A stretch of 45,267 nt of DNA, taken from NCBI GenBank assembly GCA_003231975.1, contig QIKW01000265.1, positions 1 through 45,267 of the forward strand, read 5' to 3'. The notes under the pieces were generated by a model. It made no database searches. It was not told the origin of the DNA and saw nothing but the letters and a program-made list of their open reading frames with translations. This DNA is from Acidimicrobiia bacterium (GTDB taxonomy: Bacteria > Actinomycetota > Acidimicrobiia > Acidimicrobiales > SZUA-35). Shown in pieces: positions 34,361-42,979 of this stretch; positions within the stretch are counted from its first letter, which is position 1; each line of letters opens with the position of its first letter. Made by a program: the position numbers and the translations under genes.

Positions 34361-37300
34361 GTGTACATTTCTGTCCTTGGCCCACTGGCCGTAAGTATCA
34401 ACGGCAACCGAGTCGATCTCGGGGGTGCCAAGCAGCAGAAGGTTCTGCACACGCTGGTGTTGGCCCGCGGCTCGGTTGTATCAAACGAACGTCTAATTTC
34501 GCTGGTTTGGGGCGAGCATCCCCCGTCGAAACCCAACGTCACACTTCGCACCTATATTTCGCACCTTCGCAAGACCCTCGAACCGAATCGGCAGGCTGGT
34601 GACCGGGCCCGGGTGCTGCTTACCAGATCTCCCGGCTACGTCCTCGACGTGGCCCCCGAACAGGTCGACCTGATCCAATTCGAGGGCTTGGTGACCAAGG
34701 CTCAATCCGAACAGCAGCGCTCCTGCATTGAGGAGTCCTTGGCCTCAGCTCACAGAGCCCTTGAATTTTGGCCGTCCCCCGGGCCGGACGCCATCGAGGC
34801 GCTTGGGCGATCCATGGCGCCAATGCATTCCGAAACGGCTCACCTGACCGAGCTTCACCTCAGGGCCAACGATCTAGAAGCCCAGGCCCTGCTGAGCCTC
34901 GGCAGGCCAGGCGATGCCGCCGTTGGGCTTCAGCACGCAGTTCGCTGCCACCCCCGAAGCGAGCGGTTGGGCTCTTTGCTGATGCTGGCGCTCTACCGAA
35001 CTGGCCGAGCACCCGCGGCCCTTGACGTATTCCAGACCACGCGCCGCGCCCTGGCCGAAGAGCTCGGGCTCTACCCGTCGCCGCTGCTCACCAACCTCGA
35101 GCAGCAAATCCTCCAGAACGACCCGACGCTGCTTGAAGAGGCACCTGCTTCGCTTCGACCCAACAGCAGCCACGCCGTCAATGACCTCGACCGAACGACC
35201 GGGCCACGCCACCCCGCGCCGATAGGCCGCGCCGACGAATTGGCCCAGCTTGCAGCCTGCCTGCCAGGCCGCAAGGGTCGAGACACCAACGCGGCGGTGG
35301 TCATCGGGCCAGCCGGGATTGGTAAAACCACTCTGATCACCGCGTTTGCCGCTGAAGCGTCAGCCGGATCCACGGTGATTCTCAGCCGGTGCCACGAGGT
35401 CAGCAGTGCCGCAACTCTTGCTCCTTGGATCACCGCTCTCCAAGATCTCCACGAGGAGGCGCGAAACCAGGCTGGCTCCATCTTTGGGATGTCTGCCGCT
35501 CAGCTGGCGCCCCTGGTTCCAGGCATCGCCGAGCAGTTCAGCGTGACCACGAAACACATCCCCGAGACTGGCACGCTCAACGACGCCGTCATCCGAACCT
35601 TGCGGCGGTTCACCAAACTGCGGGGGCCGCTGGTTCTTGTCTTCGAAGATCTCCACTGGGCCGACGTTGCGTCAATCCAGCTGCTCAGCCAGGCTCAGGC
35701 CGAACTGGCCGATGCTGCGCTCACAGTTGCTGCCACTTGGAGAGACACCGACGCCGCTGTCGAGGCTGGCAAACAGGGAGCGCGCCATGCCCGTACGCTG
35801 GGGCTGGCCGATCTGGCACGCGGGGCCGGGGCGTGTCGGCTGTCGCTTGACGGGCTCGACACCGAGGCCGCAGCCCACCTCTTTCGTAAGCTGCACGCAG
35901 CCGAGCCGGACCTTGACCAGTTGGCCCGCCTCGTTGCACACACTGCGGGAAACCCCCTCTATCTGACCGAGCTGCTTAGGGCCGGCCAGAACGGGGAACT
36001 ACCCCGGCCAACCGACACAGTTCGAGACGCCGTGCACCGCAGGCTGGATCCGCTGCCTCCCGGCACCGAAGACCTGCTGGTGGTCGCCGCGCTTTGTTGG
36101 GCAGGCTTCGACGAGGTGATGCTTTCCGAAGTTTCTGACCTCGGCGTCCCCCACGTTCTCACCAGGATGGAGGCGGCCTTGGCGGCCCGCCTGATAGAGG
36201 ACCATCCAGACCACATTGGGCAGTTCCGTTTCAGCCACGACCTCCTGGCCGAGACCCTCGCCGGCCAGCTTCGCCCGGGGAAGAAGGCAGCAATCCACGC
36301 TCGAATCGGAGCCGTGCTGGAAAAGCGTCAGGCACCGGCAGATCAGATCGCCCATCACTATTTGCGGGGAGCAGGCGCCGGGTCCTCCATCGGCGGCGCC
36401 CGCTTTGCCCACCAAGCGGCACAAGCCGCCACCGAGATGTCAGACCATCAAGGAGCTGTGGCGCTGCTGGAGTCCGCTTTAGAAGCGCTGGCGCTAGGGC
36501 CGGACGCGACGCTGCTGAGAATGGACGTGCAGTTGGACTTGGCCCAGAACCTCAAACATCTGCGCCGCCAGGAAGATTCACACGACCACTCGATGGCCGC
36601 GTTCAACCTGGCTCTGAACGAGGACAACATCGAGTTCATGGTTAGCGCGGCCCTGGTCTTTGCTGGTTACGGCCGAGCCGACCGTCGGATAAGAGGCGAG
36701 GAATGGTTGGGCTATTGGGCCCCACCCGGGCCTGGGGTTGACATGCTTGAACGAAGCCTGGCCCGAATGCCAAACGACCATCCAGAGCGGCCAACGATGA
36801 TGCTTGTGCTGAGCTTCCTTCTGTATGGGCCGTTTGAGGATCCCGAGCGCTCTGTCAAGTTGGCTCTCACAGGGCTGGAACTGGCCACCAAGGCTGGCGA
36901 TCGGGTCACGGCGTGTGAGGGACTCTTCACCGTTTGCTCGTCTCGCACCAGGGACCTTCCTGCGGCTGATCGGCAGGAAATGCTTGAAGAGTCTGTGCGC
37001 CTTGCCATCGAACTGGACCGGCCCCGCACCGAAGTGGGCGCCCGCAGGCTCCGTATGGCACTCGCCCTGGACAGAGGAGATCTCGCAACAGCGTTTGCCG
37101 AGGTTGACGAGGCGTCAAAGGCCGCGGCCAAATGCGGCCAACCACTGGTGCGGCTGCAAGCCGAAGTGATGGCTGTGGCAATGGCGCTACTACAGGGCCG
37201 TTTCGACGAAGCCGAACAACGTTTGAGCCAAGGTTTCGCCGAATTCGATCGATACGGCCAGGCTGTCCTTGACCTGTTCGGCATGCAATACGGCAGGTTG

Positions 37301-37897
37301 CGCATGGCCCACGGTCACCTCGACGAGGTCGAGGCAATGCTGCACCTGTGGATCCAGGGCTACCAGGGGCCTGCCTACTCGGCTCCCCTCACCGCCGTGC
37401 TGGCCCGCAACGACAAGTTCACCGAGGCGGCAAGCCTTCTCGAAGGTTTCTCAAACGCCGACCTGACATCGTGCGGTGAGGGCGTTCTCCAGTATTCAAC
37501 GCCAAGCTTCTTCGCCGATGCCGTCGCCGATTTGGGCGACACCAAACGAGCCAAGCTTTTGATCCCCACGCTTGAACCTGGAGTCGGGAGGTTGGTTCAC
37601 ATCTTCGGAGGGGTCGTATTCCTCGGGCCCACCTCGCTGCATCTTGGCCGGCTTCACACCGTGCTTGGGAACTTCGACAAAGCAGGTGCTTTGTTCACTG
37701 AGGCCACCAACCATGCCAACCAGGTGGGTGCCACACCCGACGTGGTACGGATCTTGCTGGCGCGGGCCGAACTGGAAGCTGCCGCCGGCCAGGGGCAGCC
37801 TTCCGCTCTCGTCGACGAGGCCCAGGCAATGGCTGAACCCCTTGGGATGAGCTGGATGGTTGACCGCTCGGCCCGGCGACTGGCACCGGTCGACTGA
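34361..37897 (+). CDS. SARP-type transcriptional regulator with AAA ATPase and TPR domains
   Basis: A 1178-residue AfsR/SARP-like regulator. Residues 1-95 are an OmpR-type winged helix (SVLGPLAVSINGNRVDLGG, then TLRTYISHLRKTL). Residues 100-245 form the bacterial transcriptional activator domain (GYVLDVAPEQVDLIQFE, ALAEELGLYPSPLL). An AAA_16-type ATPase follows, with Walker A IGPAGIGKTT near 314 and Walker B VFEDLHWAD near 425. The rest (640-1150) is a helical TPR-like array. Such proteins activate pathway-specific genes, often for secondary metabolism, in response to nucleotide or phosphorylation signals. No biosynthetic cluster is visible here, so the target is unknown. The start is GTG with GAGG seven bases upstream. 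Confidence 0.9.
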   Translation: MYISVLGPLAVSINGNRVDLGGAKQQKVLHTLVLARGSVVSNERLISLVWGEHPPSKPNVTLRTYISHLRKTLEPNRQAGDRARVLLTRSPGYVLDVAPEQVDLIQFEGLVTKAQSEQQRSCIEESLASAHRALEFWPSPGPDAIEALGRSMAPMHSETAHLTELHLRANDLEAQALLSLGRPGDAAVGLQHAVRCHPRSERLGSLLMLALYRTGRAPAALDVFQTTRRALAEELGLYPSPLLTNLEQQILQNDPTLLEEAPASLRPNSSHAVNDLDRTTGPRHPAPIGRADELAQLAACLPGRKGRDTNAAVVIGPAGIGKTTLITAFAAEASAGSTVILSRCHEVSSAATLAPWITALQDLHEEARNQAGSIFGMSAAQLAPLVPGIAEQFSVTTKHIPETGTLNDAVIRTLRRFTKLRGPLVLVFEDLHWADVASIQLLSQAQAELADAALTVAATWRDTDAAVEAGKQGARHARTLGLADLARGAGACRLSLDGLDTEAAAHLFRKLHAAEPDLDQLARLVAHTAGNPLYLTELLRAGQNGELPRPTDTVRDAVHRRLDPLPPGTEDLLVVAALCWAGFDEVMLSEVSDLGVPHVLTRMEAALAARLIEDHPDHIGQFRFSHDLLAETLAGQLRPGKKAAIHARIGAVLEKRQAPADQIAHHYLRGAGAGSSIGGARFAHQAAQAATEMSDHQGAVALLESALEALALGPDATLLRMDVQLDLAQNLKHLRRQEDSHDHSMAAFNLALNEDNIEFMVSAALVFAGYGRADRRIRGEEWLGYWAPPGPGVDMLERSLARMPNDHPERPTMMLVLSFLLYGPFEDPERSVKLALTGLELATKAGDRVTACEGLFTVCSSRTRDLPAADRQEMLEESVRLAIELDRPRTEVGARRLRMALALDRGDLATAFAEVDEASKAAAKCGQPLVRLQAEVMAVAMALLQGRFDEAEQRLSQGFAEFDRYGQAVLDLFGMQYGRLRMAHGHLDEVEAMLHLWIQGYQGPAYSAPLTAVLARNDKFTEAASLLEGFSNADLTSCGEGVLQYSTPSFFADAVADLGDTKRAKLLIPTLEPGVGRLVHIFGGVVFLGPTSLHLGRLHTVLGNFDKAGALFTEATNHANQVGATPDVVRILLARAELEAAAGQGQPSALVDEAQAMAEPLGMSWMVDRSARRLAPVD

Positions 37898-37907
37898 AAG
37901 CGCGGGC

Positions 37908-38399
37908 TCAGAAGGCTCGGGGAATTCTAAGCTCCTGGCCGGGGAAGATTAGGTCGGCGTCTGGCACCATTTGCGGGTTGGCCCGCTGGATGGCGCCGTG
38001 TTGAGAGTGGTCGTCGTAATACTGGTGGGCGATCGCAGAAAGCGTTTCGCCTGCCGCCACAGTGTGCATCCAGTAGCCCGAGTAGCCGGGAAGGATTCGG
38101 GGCCCGAAGAGCACGGGAACCATCGCCATCGGCGGGGGAACTTCGTCGTTGCCTCCGCTGTCGTCTGAGAGGACTACAAAGAGTCGGTCCAGCTGGAAAG
38201 GCGTATCGTCAGGAACCTCGATCTGGGCTTGGAACTGGCGGATCTGAGTTGAGCCGGCGGTGGCGGCGCCTGTCACTTCGGCGTGGCCTTCGGTAACGGT
38301 GATGGTTAGGTGACTCTCGAATCCAACGGCATTGCCAGCGATCAAGATGGTGGAGCCGACAAGGTCGAACGGCTTTGGCTGAAGGATTTCTATGGTCAT
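37908..38399 (-). CDS. Gmad2-like immunoglobulin fold plus LysM protein
   Basis: A 163-residue protein. Residues 1-105 match the Gmad2/spore-germination-type immunoglobulin-like fold: MTIEILQPKPFDLVG, then VVGF-like FESHLTITVTEGH and a FQAQIEVP strand. A C-terminal LysM domain (about 113-162) reads HTVAAGETLSAIAHQYY and ends LIFPGQELRIPRAF. No signal peptide is obvious from the ATG at 38399; an in-frame TTG at 38426 adds nine residues and does not help. It probably binds peptidoglycan or glycan. It converges with the SARP gene, ten bases apart. Confidence 0.75.
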   Translation of the reverse strand: MTIEILQPKPFDLVGSTILIAGNAVGFESHLTITVTEGHAEVTGAATAGSTQIRQFQAQIEVPDDTPFQLDRLFVVLSDDSGGNDEVPPPMAMVPVLFGPRILPGYSGYWMHTVAAGETLSAIAHQYYDDHSQHGAIQRANPQMVPDADLIFPGQELRIPRAF

Positions 38400-38874
38400 G
38401 ACGGCGACAATTTCCGATCGAGACAACGCCCTGAGGCCGATCCTGGCCCGCTACCACTCTTACACGAGCGGCAACCCAACGACGGATTCAATCTTTTCTC
38501 AACACCTGTCTGTCACCATGACTGTTACCACGTACTGGACGGAGCGAGCGACTTGGAGGGAGCGAGCGCACCGACCAGTGCGTGGTCTGCGTTTTGCACA
38601 CACGGATGCCGGGATTGACCGGGATCAGGAGTTCCGCGCCTGGAGGCCTTCCCCACGCCCGTGGGGGCGAACCCGTGTCTCGACCGATCAACGCAACAGA
38701 GCCTGTCGATCACATGGGAAACGCGGCGTTTCATCTTGATGGGCTGAGTAGCGACCCAGCAGACTGGCTCGCTAACCACCTCGTCCGGGCGTGCAAAGTG
38801 AGGCAGTGACTACGGCCCAAGCGCAGTGTGCTTTCCTGATTCCAACCGACTGAGCGGCTCGACTGCTACGACCC
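38400..38874. other. Gene-free stretch, left edge of the island-like region
   Basis: About 475 bases with no convincing gene. It holds two direct copies of GGAGCGAGCG near 38541 and 38557 and the orphan CRISPR-like repeat at 38646. Short open frames across it have no recognisable content. Confidence 0.45.
38646..38674. repeat. Orphan type I-E-like CRISPR repeat
   Basis: GCCTTCCCCACGCCCG (38646-38661) continues TGGGGGCGAACCC (to 38674): 29 bases with a CCCCACG/CGTGGGG stem, a TTCC-type 5' end and a GAACC end. This is the form of type I-E repeats common in actinobacteria (for example the GTGTTCCCCACGC... GATGAACCG type). Only one copy exists here; I searched about 60 bases each side for a second and saw none, and no cas gene is in the window. 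It may be a relic, a solo repeat, or a chance hairpin. Confidence 0.4.
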
Positions 38875-39867
38875 CTATTCTTCGGCTGCGACTCCGTCAA
38901 CCACGCCCTGCGTCTGCTGCATCAGCCCTGGTTCCGTTGTGAATGTTCTGAAGTTGGCGTACAGCCGGGCTCCCTGATCCCGGTCTCGGTCTGCTCGGCG
39001 CAGGAGGTCAATGGTCTTGCGCTCACCGATCACCACATCTGCATAAGCACTGCCAAGAGCGAGATTGTTCAGGTCCACCAGATCGTTTCTCACCCATTTA
39101 TCCTGAGCGTTCCTGAGCCGATAGTCCGTGATGTCACGCAGTCGGCCGAGGTAAGGCATCAAGGCGATCTCGCCCTCGACGCCGCCATCTAGCCAGGGCG
39201 CCATCTGTGCCGTCGATGATAAGCCGAGCTGCAATGCCGCTGCGCTCAGGTCGACCGTCAGGTCCTGGACGAACCATGCAAGCGTCACGGCACGCTTTTC
39301 TTCGGATCTGACCCCGCGGAGCCGGGCAGCCTTTTCAGTCAGGCCGTCGGCCCAGCCATCTACTACCGGGCGCGCCTCAGCATCACTCGTGGGATTGCCA
39401 TCGGTGAGGACTGTGAAGATCGCCGCAGCGCCGCCCACGAGGAGACCGAACTCTGTCACGAAGTTGCCGCTCTGGGGCGGGCGCTCGAAGGGCCAGGCCC
39501 CAAACAACTCGCGCGTGTCACAGGTGACCACGGCCGGAAACTGCCATTGCGCGGCGGCGCAACATGCACGCGCCAGCGACTCACCGAGTTCGTCGTGCCG
39601 GACGGCCAGGGCTCCGCGGAAAATCCAACCGCCCGACAGCTCCACCATAAGATCCGTGAGGTGCTCACGCCACTGGCCTGAAAGCCCACCCGTCTCAGCT
39701 ACGTGACCAGCTGACAAAGGGCAAAGCATCCTCCCGCCCCGGGCAAGTTGAAGGAACCGCTGACAAGCAAGCAGCTCCTCGGGCATAAGTCGATCCGGAG
39801 AGTGCTGAGCTCGTGCGAGATCCACCCACTTGTTCTGGTCCAGGTAAACGACAGTCCGCCCGCGCAA
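38875..39867 (-). CDS. PIN-like nuclease domain protein
   Basis: A 330-residue protein. Its beginning, VVYLDQNKWVDLARAQ, is the PIN-like first strand with the metal-binding aspartate. A further acidic residue lies in HVAETGG near 57. Near the end NDLVDLNNLALGSAYADVV followed by ERKTIDLLRR resembles the conserved acidic helix and strand of PIN folds. The middle part has no recognised family. PIN-like proteins are often RNases, either toxins or defence effectors. A TTG start at 39867 is assumed; the frame is open a little further upstream. The 65-codon gene just before it may be its partner. Confidence 0.65.
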   Translation of the reverse strand: MRGRTVVYLDQNKWVDLARAQHSPDRLMPEELLACQRFLQLARGGRMLCPLSAGHVAETGGLSGQWREHLTDLMVELSGGWIFRGALAVRHDELGESLARACCAAAQWQFPAVVTCDTRELFGAWPFERPPQSGNFVTEFGLLVGGAAAIFTVLTDGNPTSDAEARPVVDGWADGLTEKAARLRGVRSEEKRAVTLAWFVQDLTVDLSAAALQLGLSSTAQMAPWLDGGVEGEIALMPYLGRLRDITDYRLRNAQDKWVRNDLVDLNNLALGSAYADVVIGERKTIDLLRRADRDRDQGARLYANFRTFTTEPGLMQQTQGVVDGVAAEE

Positions 39868-39899
39868 CTGCGATTGCGTTGATTGACCACTGTCGACCT

Positions 39900-40097
39900 C
39901 TAGAGATGGACGCGACCAGAGGTCAGCTGCAGCTTGAGAGTCGAGTCCGCAGGCCGATACGTCGATCGAGCGATCGGATCCCGGTCACCGAACGGAAGCC
40001 GTTTAGTGTGTACAACCCCGTCACACATTCGGACCAACATCACGCCAGCTACGTCGTCAACGGTCATCTCCTCGATGTCTTGGAAAGCTGGATGCAT
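39900..40097 (-). CDS. Small protein upstream of the PIN-like gene
   Basis: A possible 65-residue protein of unknown family. It begins MHPAFQDIEEMTVDDVAGV and appears beta-rich afterwards (MLVRMCDGVVHTKRLPF, ADSTLKLQLTSG). It ends 32 bases before the PIN-like start on the same strand. The spacing suits an antitoxin-toxin or accessory-effector pair, but there is no DNA-binding motif that I recognise. The ribosome site is weak (GGACGG adjacent to the ATG). Confidence 0.42.
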   Translation of the reverse strand: MHPAFQDIEEMTVDDVAGVMLVRMCDGVVHTKRLPFGDRDPIARSTYRPADSTLKLQLTSGRVHL

Positions 40098-40509
40098 CCG
40101 TCCAGTATCGCGCAGGCCGTCGGCAGGGCGAATGGAGTTCCAGCCCCGACCCTTCCGGGACAGTTCATTCGTCCCGGAAGGATCGGTACGAAGCAGTCGC
40201 TGGTCCCTCGTCGAGCGAATTCATCGCCAGCCAAGCCCATGCCTTGGGCGCGACTGAGTTCTTCTCCGTCGATACCGTCACGCTACGCCGCTTTCCATGT
40301 GCTGTTCTTCATCGAGATCGAGTAAGAAATCCGGCCAGCACGCAACTCAAGAAAAAGCCAACCCGCTAGTACGACAGGCACCCTCAGAGCCAATCAGCCA
40401 GATCCCTTCAACGATACCGAAACACCGCAACGCACCCCCCACATCCTTAGTCATGGACCTTATGGCTCCTGCTCAGCCCCGTGATTGCAGCGATCTGCGT
40501 TGGCTGCTC
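40098..40509. other. Gene-free stretch with a perfect hairpin
   Basis: About 410 bases with no convincing gene on either strand. The one clear structure is an 11-bp inverted repeat at 40151-40181, listed separately. Base composition becomes more A-rich around 40320-40450 than in the flanking core genome. Confidence 0.4.
40151..40181. terminator. Perfect 11-bp hairpin
   Basis: CCTTCCGGGAC - AGTTCATTC - GTCCCGGAAGG. It lies 54 bases upstream of the small gene at 40097 and about 330 bases beyond the stop of the upstream zinc-ligand gene. No T tract is present. It may be a terminator, an operator or a solo repeat. Confidence 0.4.
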
Positions 40510-41214
40510 CTACTGTTCTTCGACGCGGTCGAAGCCGGTGCATGGACCGAGGCACTTATCACACTTCAAAAAGGCGCCAGCTGGCAGTGGCCCAAGTGAT
40601 GCTTCGATGTCGGCGTCGTTGATCAGGATCTCTCGGATGCGTGCATCCGGCTGAGCCGGACGGTCAACGATTGACACTTCGTGCAGCGCAGCCTTGGTGA
40701 CGACCATCCCAGCCTCCGCCTTGTAGGTCGCCCCGAGGGCGTGACTCGCGCAAGCCCGCTCACCACAGACGTTGCACCAGGGATCGCTGCGGGCGACGAC
40801 CTCGTAGATGTCACCGGGAACGTGCACACACTCCGAAGCGTCCTGGTAGCAAATCGAACAGACCGCATCGCCGGTGAAACCTGGCGACATCCCGAATCGC
40901 TTGTGACTCAGAAAGACGGGACAGGTGTGGGCGAAAGAACCATCTTCTCGAGGCCCAAGGCTGCAGCCCGCCTCAAAACTCCCACGCAAAAGCCTGCCAA
41001 CCTCGTGGATCTCGTCGTGGGCCACATCGAAGCCATCATCGTCTTCGAGCCAGTTCATGGCCGACCAGTACAGCTCGACCGCTTGGCGAAAATACGTCTC
41101 GGCCGTCGGGTCCCCAGCATCATGGGCAAGACGGCCGGAGGAGGTTGTACTTCTCGCTTCTTCAAGTTTGGACAGTCCCGTCGGCCGACGCCAGCTACTC
41201 ATCCGGAGCGTCAT
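40510..41214 (-). CDS. Cysteine/histidine-rich (zinc-binding) protein of unknown function
   Basis: A 234-residue protein. The N-terminal third is helical (AETYFRQAVELYWSAMNWL, TPR-like). From residue 85 on there are many paired cysteines and histidines: FAHTCPVFLSHKRFGMS, VCSICYQDASECVH, WCNVCGERACASH, and at the end KCDKCLGPC. They could bind two or three zinc ions. ALHEVSIVDRPAQPDARI near 185 recalls a conserved EVS-V-xPAxP motif seen in some phage prohead proteases and uncharacterised relatives; I do not claim homology. The start may be ATG at 41214 or 41202; either overlaps the upstream gene by 20 or 8 bases. Confidence 0.6.
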   Translation of the reverse strand: MTLRMSSWRRPTGLSKLEEARSTTSSGRLAHDAGDPTAETYFRQAVELYWSAMNWLEDDDGFDVAHDEIHEVGRLLRGSFEAGCSLGPREDGSFAHTCPVFLSHKRFGMSPGFTGDAVCSICYQDASECVHVPGDIYEVVARSDPWCNVCGERACASHALGATYKAEAGMVVTKAALHEVSIVDRPAQPDARIREILINDADIEASLGPLPAGAFLKCDKCLGPCTGFDRVEEQ

Positions 41215-41671
41215 GCATTGGCAGTGATTGAAGGGCCTGGCTCACGTCTTCGACCGTCCCGGACAACTCTACGATCTCGGCGTCCCACATCCGTCGCCCT
41301 CGTACCTTCCTGGCCCGGGTCACTTTTACGGTCACTTCGCCCTCGCGACGTCGAGCCAGGAACTGTCCGAGCAAGAAGAGAGGTACTCCGCTGGCGGCGC
41401 CGATAGCAAGCTGCTGCGCTACCTCGCCTGCGGAATTGAGATGCAGCGACGTGCGCCGCTCGGGCGGGAAGGCGTAGCGTACGTTGAGACCCTCGTTACT
41501 GAGCTGCTTCGCCAATTGGATCACGGTTGGCCGGTACACCGCTTTGTCTCCATACATGAATTCGGGGAACAGAAGCAGCTGGTCGTCTTCGGCGACCTCA
41601 TGGGAATGAAGGCTGGGATCGAACGACGAGAACCCGTCCAGCACTGCCGCTTCAGACTGTTCTTCATCCAT
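41195..41671 (-). CDS. Hypothetical protein paired with the cysteine/histidine-rich gene
   Basis: A 158-residue protein. The start ATG at 41671 (MDEEQSEAAVLDGF) has GAGGAA about five bases upstream. The central part reads VIQLAKQLSNEGLNVRYAFPPERR, followed by a hydrophobic stretch AIGAASGVPLFLLGQFLARRR that could be a membrane or buried helix. A beta-rich end follows (VTVKVTRARKVRGRRMW). No family recognised. It overlaps the next gene by 8-20 bases, so the two should be co-translated. Confidence 0.6.
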   Translation of the reverse strand: MDEEQSEAAVLDGFSSFDPSLHSHEVAEDDQLLLFPEFMYGDKAVYRPTVIQLAKQLSNEGLNVRYAFPPERRTSLHLNSAGEVAQQLAIGAASGVPLFLLGQFLARRREGEVTVKVTRARKVRGRRMWDAEIVELSGTVEDVSQALQSLPMHDAPDE

Positions 41672-42196
41672 GAGGTTTCCTCGCAGATCCGTATGACACC
41701 GGCGCCACCTACGCCGAGCGAAGTGCCAACGAGGGAAGCCCCCCACAAGGAGAGTAGTCCGCGCGTGGGCCGTTGATTGTCCATCGTCAGCGGACAATCT
41801 GCCCCACAATGCCAGGGTGGCGCGCAGGAGAAGTGTGGGTTCGTTTTCTTCTTCGCCTGGTCGCGATCTACTCACTGTTGAGGGGGCTGTTCGCGTTCTT
41901 CGGATCGGCCCCGCAAGGCGTACGGGCATAGTTGCGTTGAGGGATCACCACCATTCTCAGCGACACCTATGCTCCCCTATGTCAAGGTGGCAAGGTCATC
42001 GACAGTGAGCGGCTGAGGGCGATGAATCCCCCGTGAATGCTGGCCGCTTTGATGGGCAGGGAAACTCAGTGGTTCTCATTCTCTGTCTTTTCTCCAGTCC
42101 TGCGTAGGAGTACTCCCGATTTCCGCCTACCAACTCTCGGCGAACCGCGCTGAGAACAATGCACGAAAACTCGGTTTGCTCGGTCAGGTCAATTGA
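41672..42196. other. Gene-free stretch
   Basis: About 525 bases. Frames exist but lack convincing codon use or start sites; the frame open upstream of 41671 looks non-coding. No repeat-family member, tRNA or clear hairpin seen. Composition is less GC-rich than the core genome around 42040-42180. Confidence 0.4.
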
Positions 42197-42697
42197 TCAT
42201 CCGGCGACACGTCGAAGGAAACGCTCTGCCCGATCAACATAGGTATGGACCGTGTTGCGGCTCTTGCCAGATTCGACCAGCTCCGCTTCATACGCCGCCA
42301 GTAAGCCGATTAGTCGAACGGCCGCCTGTCGATCTTCAGCATCTGTCGCCATGTGCTGCTCTTGAGCAGCAGCACTGCCGTCATAATACGCGGGGTACTC
42401 GGGAGCGTCGGGGTCTGTTCGTCGCAGCCGAACGACGGTCTTACCTCGCTTCTGGTCGAAGAGGTCGGTGAGCTGCTCAACCCCGAGTCGGCCACAGACA
42501 TGCGCTGCATCTACGACGCGATCGAGATCAGACCTCAAACGGCTTGCCTGCCGGCGACCACATTCAAACAAGTTGTGGTAGCTCCACTCAGTGTCCGGAC
42601 CAAGCTGTTCGAGCATCCAGCACACTGCGTCGTGATCCCACGGGTCGTTATTGCGACTGTTGCTATCCAAGAACTGTTTCGGCGGCGTCAAAGTCAT
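42197..42697 (-). CDS. Protein with a C-terminal integrase-type SAM-like segment
   Basis: A 166-residue protein from the ATG at 42697 (GAAGAAGCG precedes it; an in-frame GTG at 42742 is less likely). Residues 1-105 are not recognised; DPWDHDAVCWMLEQLG and VRLRRTDPDAPEYPAYY stand out. The last 35 residues (LAAYEAELVESGKSRNTVHTYV then DRAERFLRRVAG) match the pattern of the N-terminal core-binding SAM-like domain of tyrosine recombinases (L-x(2)-G-x-S-x-NTV-x-TY-x(3)-RFL). It stops there, with no catalytic domain. It may be an accessory protein with that fold, or a broken integrase relic. Confidence 0.55.
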   Translation of the reverse strand: MTLTPPKQFLDSNSRNNDPWDHDAVCWMLEQLGPDTEWSYHNLFECGRRQASRLRSDLDRVVDAAHVCGRLGVEQLTDLFDQKRGKTVVRLRRTDPDAPEYPAYYDGSAAAQEQHMATDAEDRQAAVRLIGLLAAYEAELVESGKSRNTVHTYVDRAERFLRRVAG

Positions 42698-42979
42698 CGC
42701 TTCTTCTGAAGTGTGTTTGTGTTCTACACCAGAAGTATGCACAACTGGTCGATCGAAGTCAACAATTACACGTCAAACATCGAACACTCCGTCACAATGG
42801 TCGTGGAGCAGCCCAAATATTGGATAGGCCGGAACCCCGGAGCATCCCCTTGAACCAGCCCCGAGAAGCGATCGGCGGGCCCCGTCTACTCGTATTGTCG
42901 GCCGCGCCGCGCGCCACCCCAAGCTTCCAGCCTCACGTCGGGCGTCCACCGCAGAACGCTGCCAATCTCGTCAGCTTGA

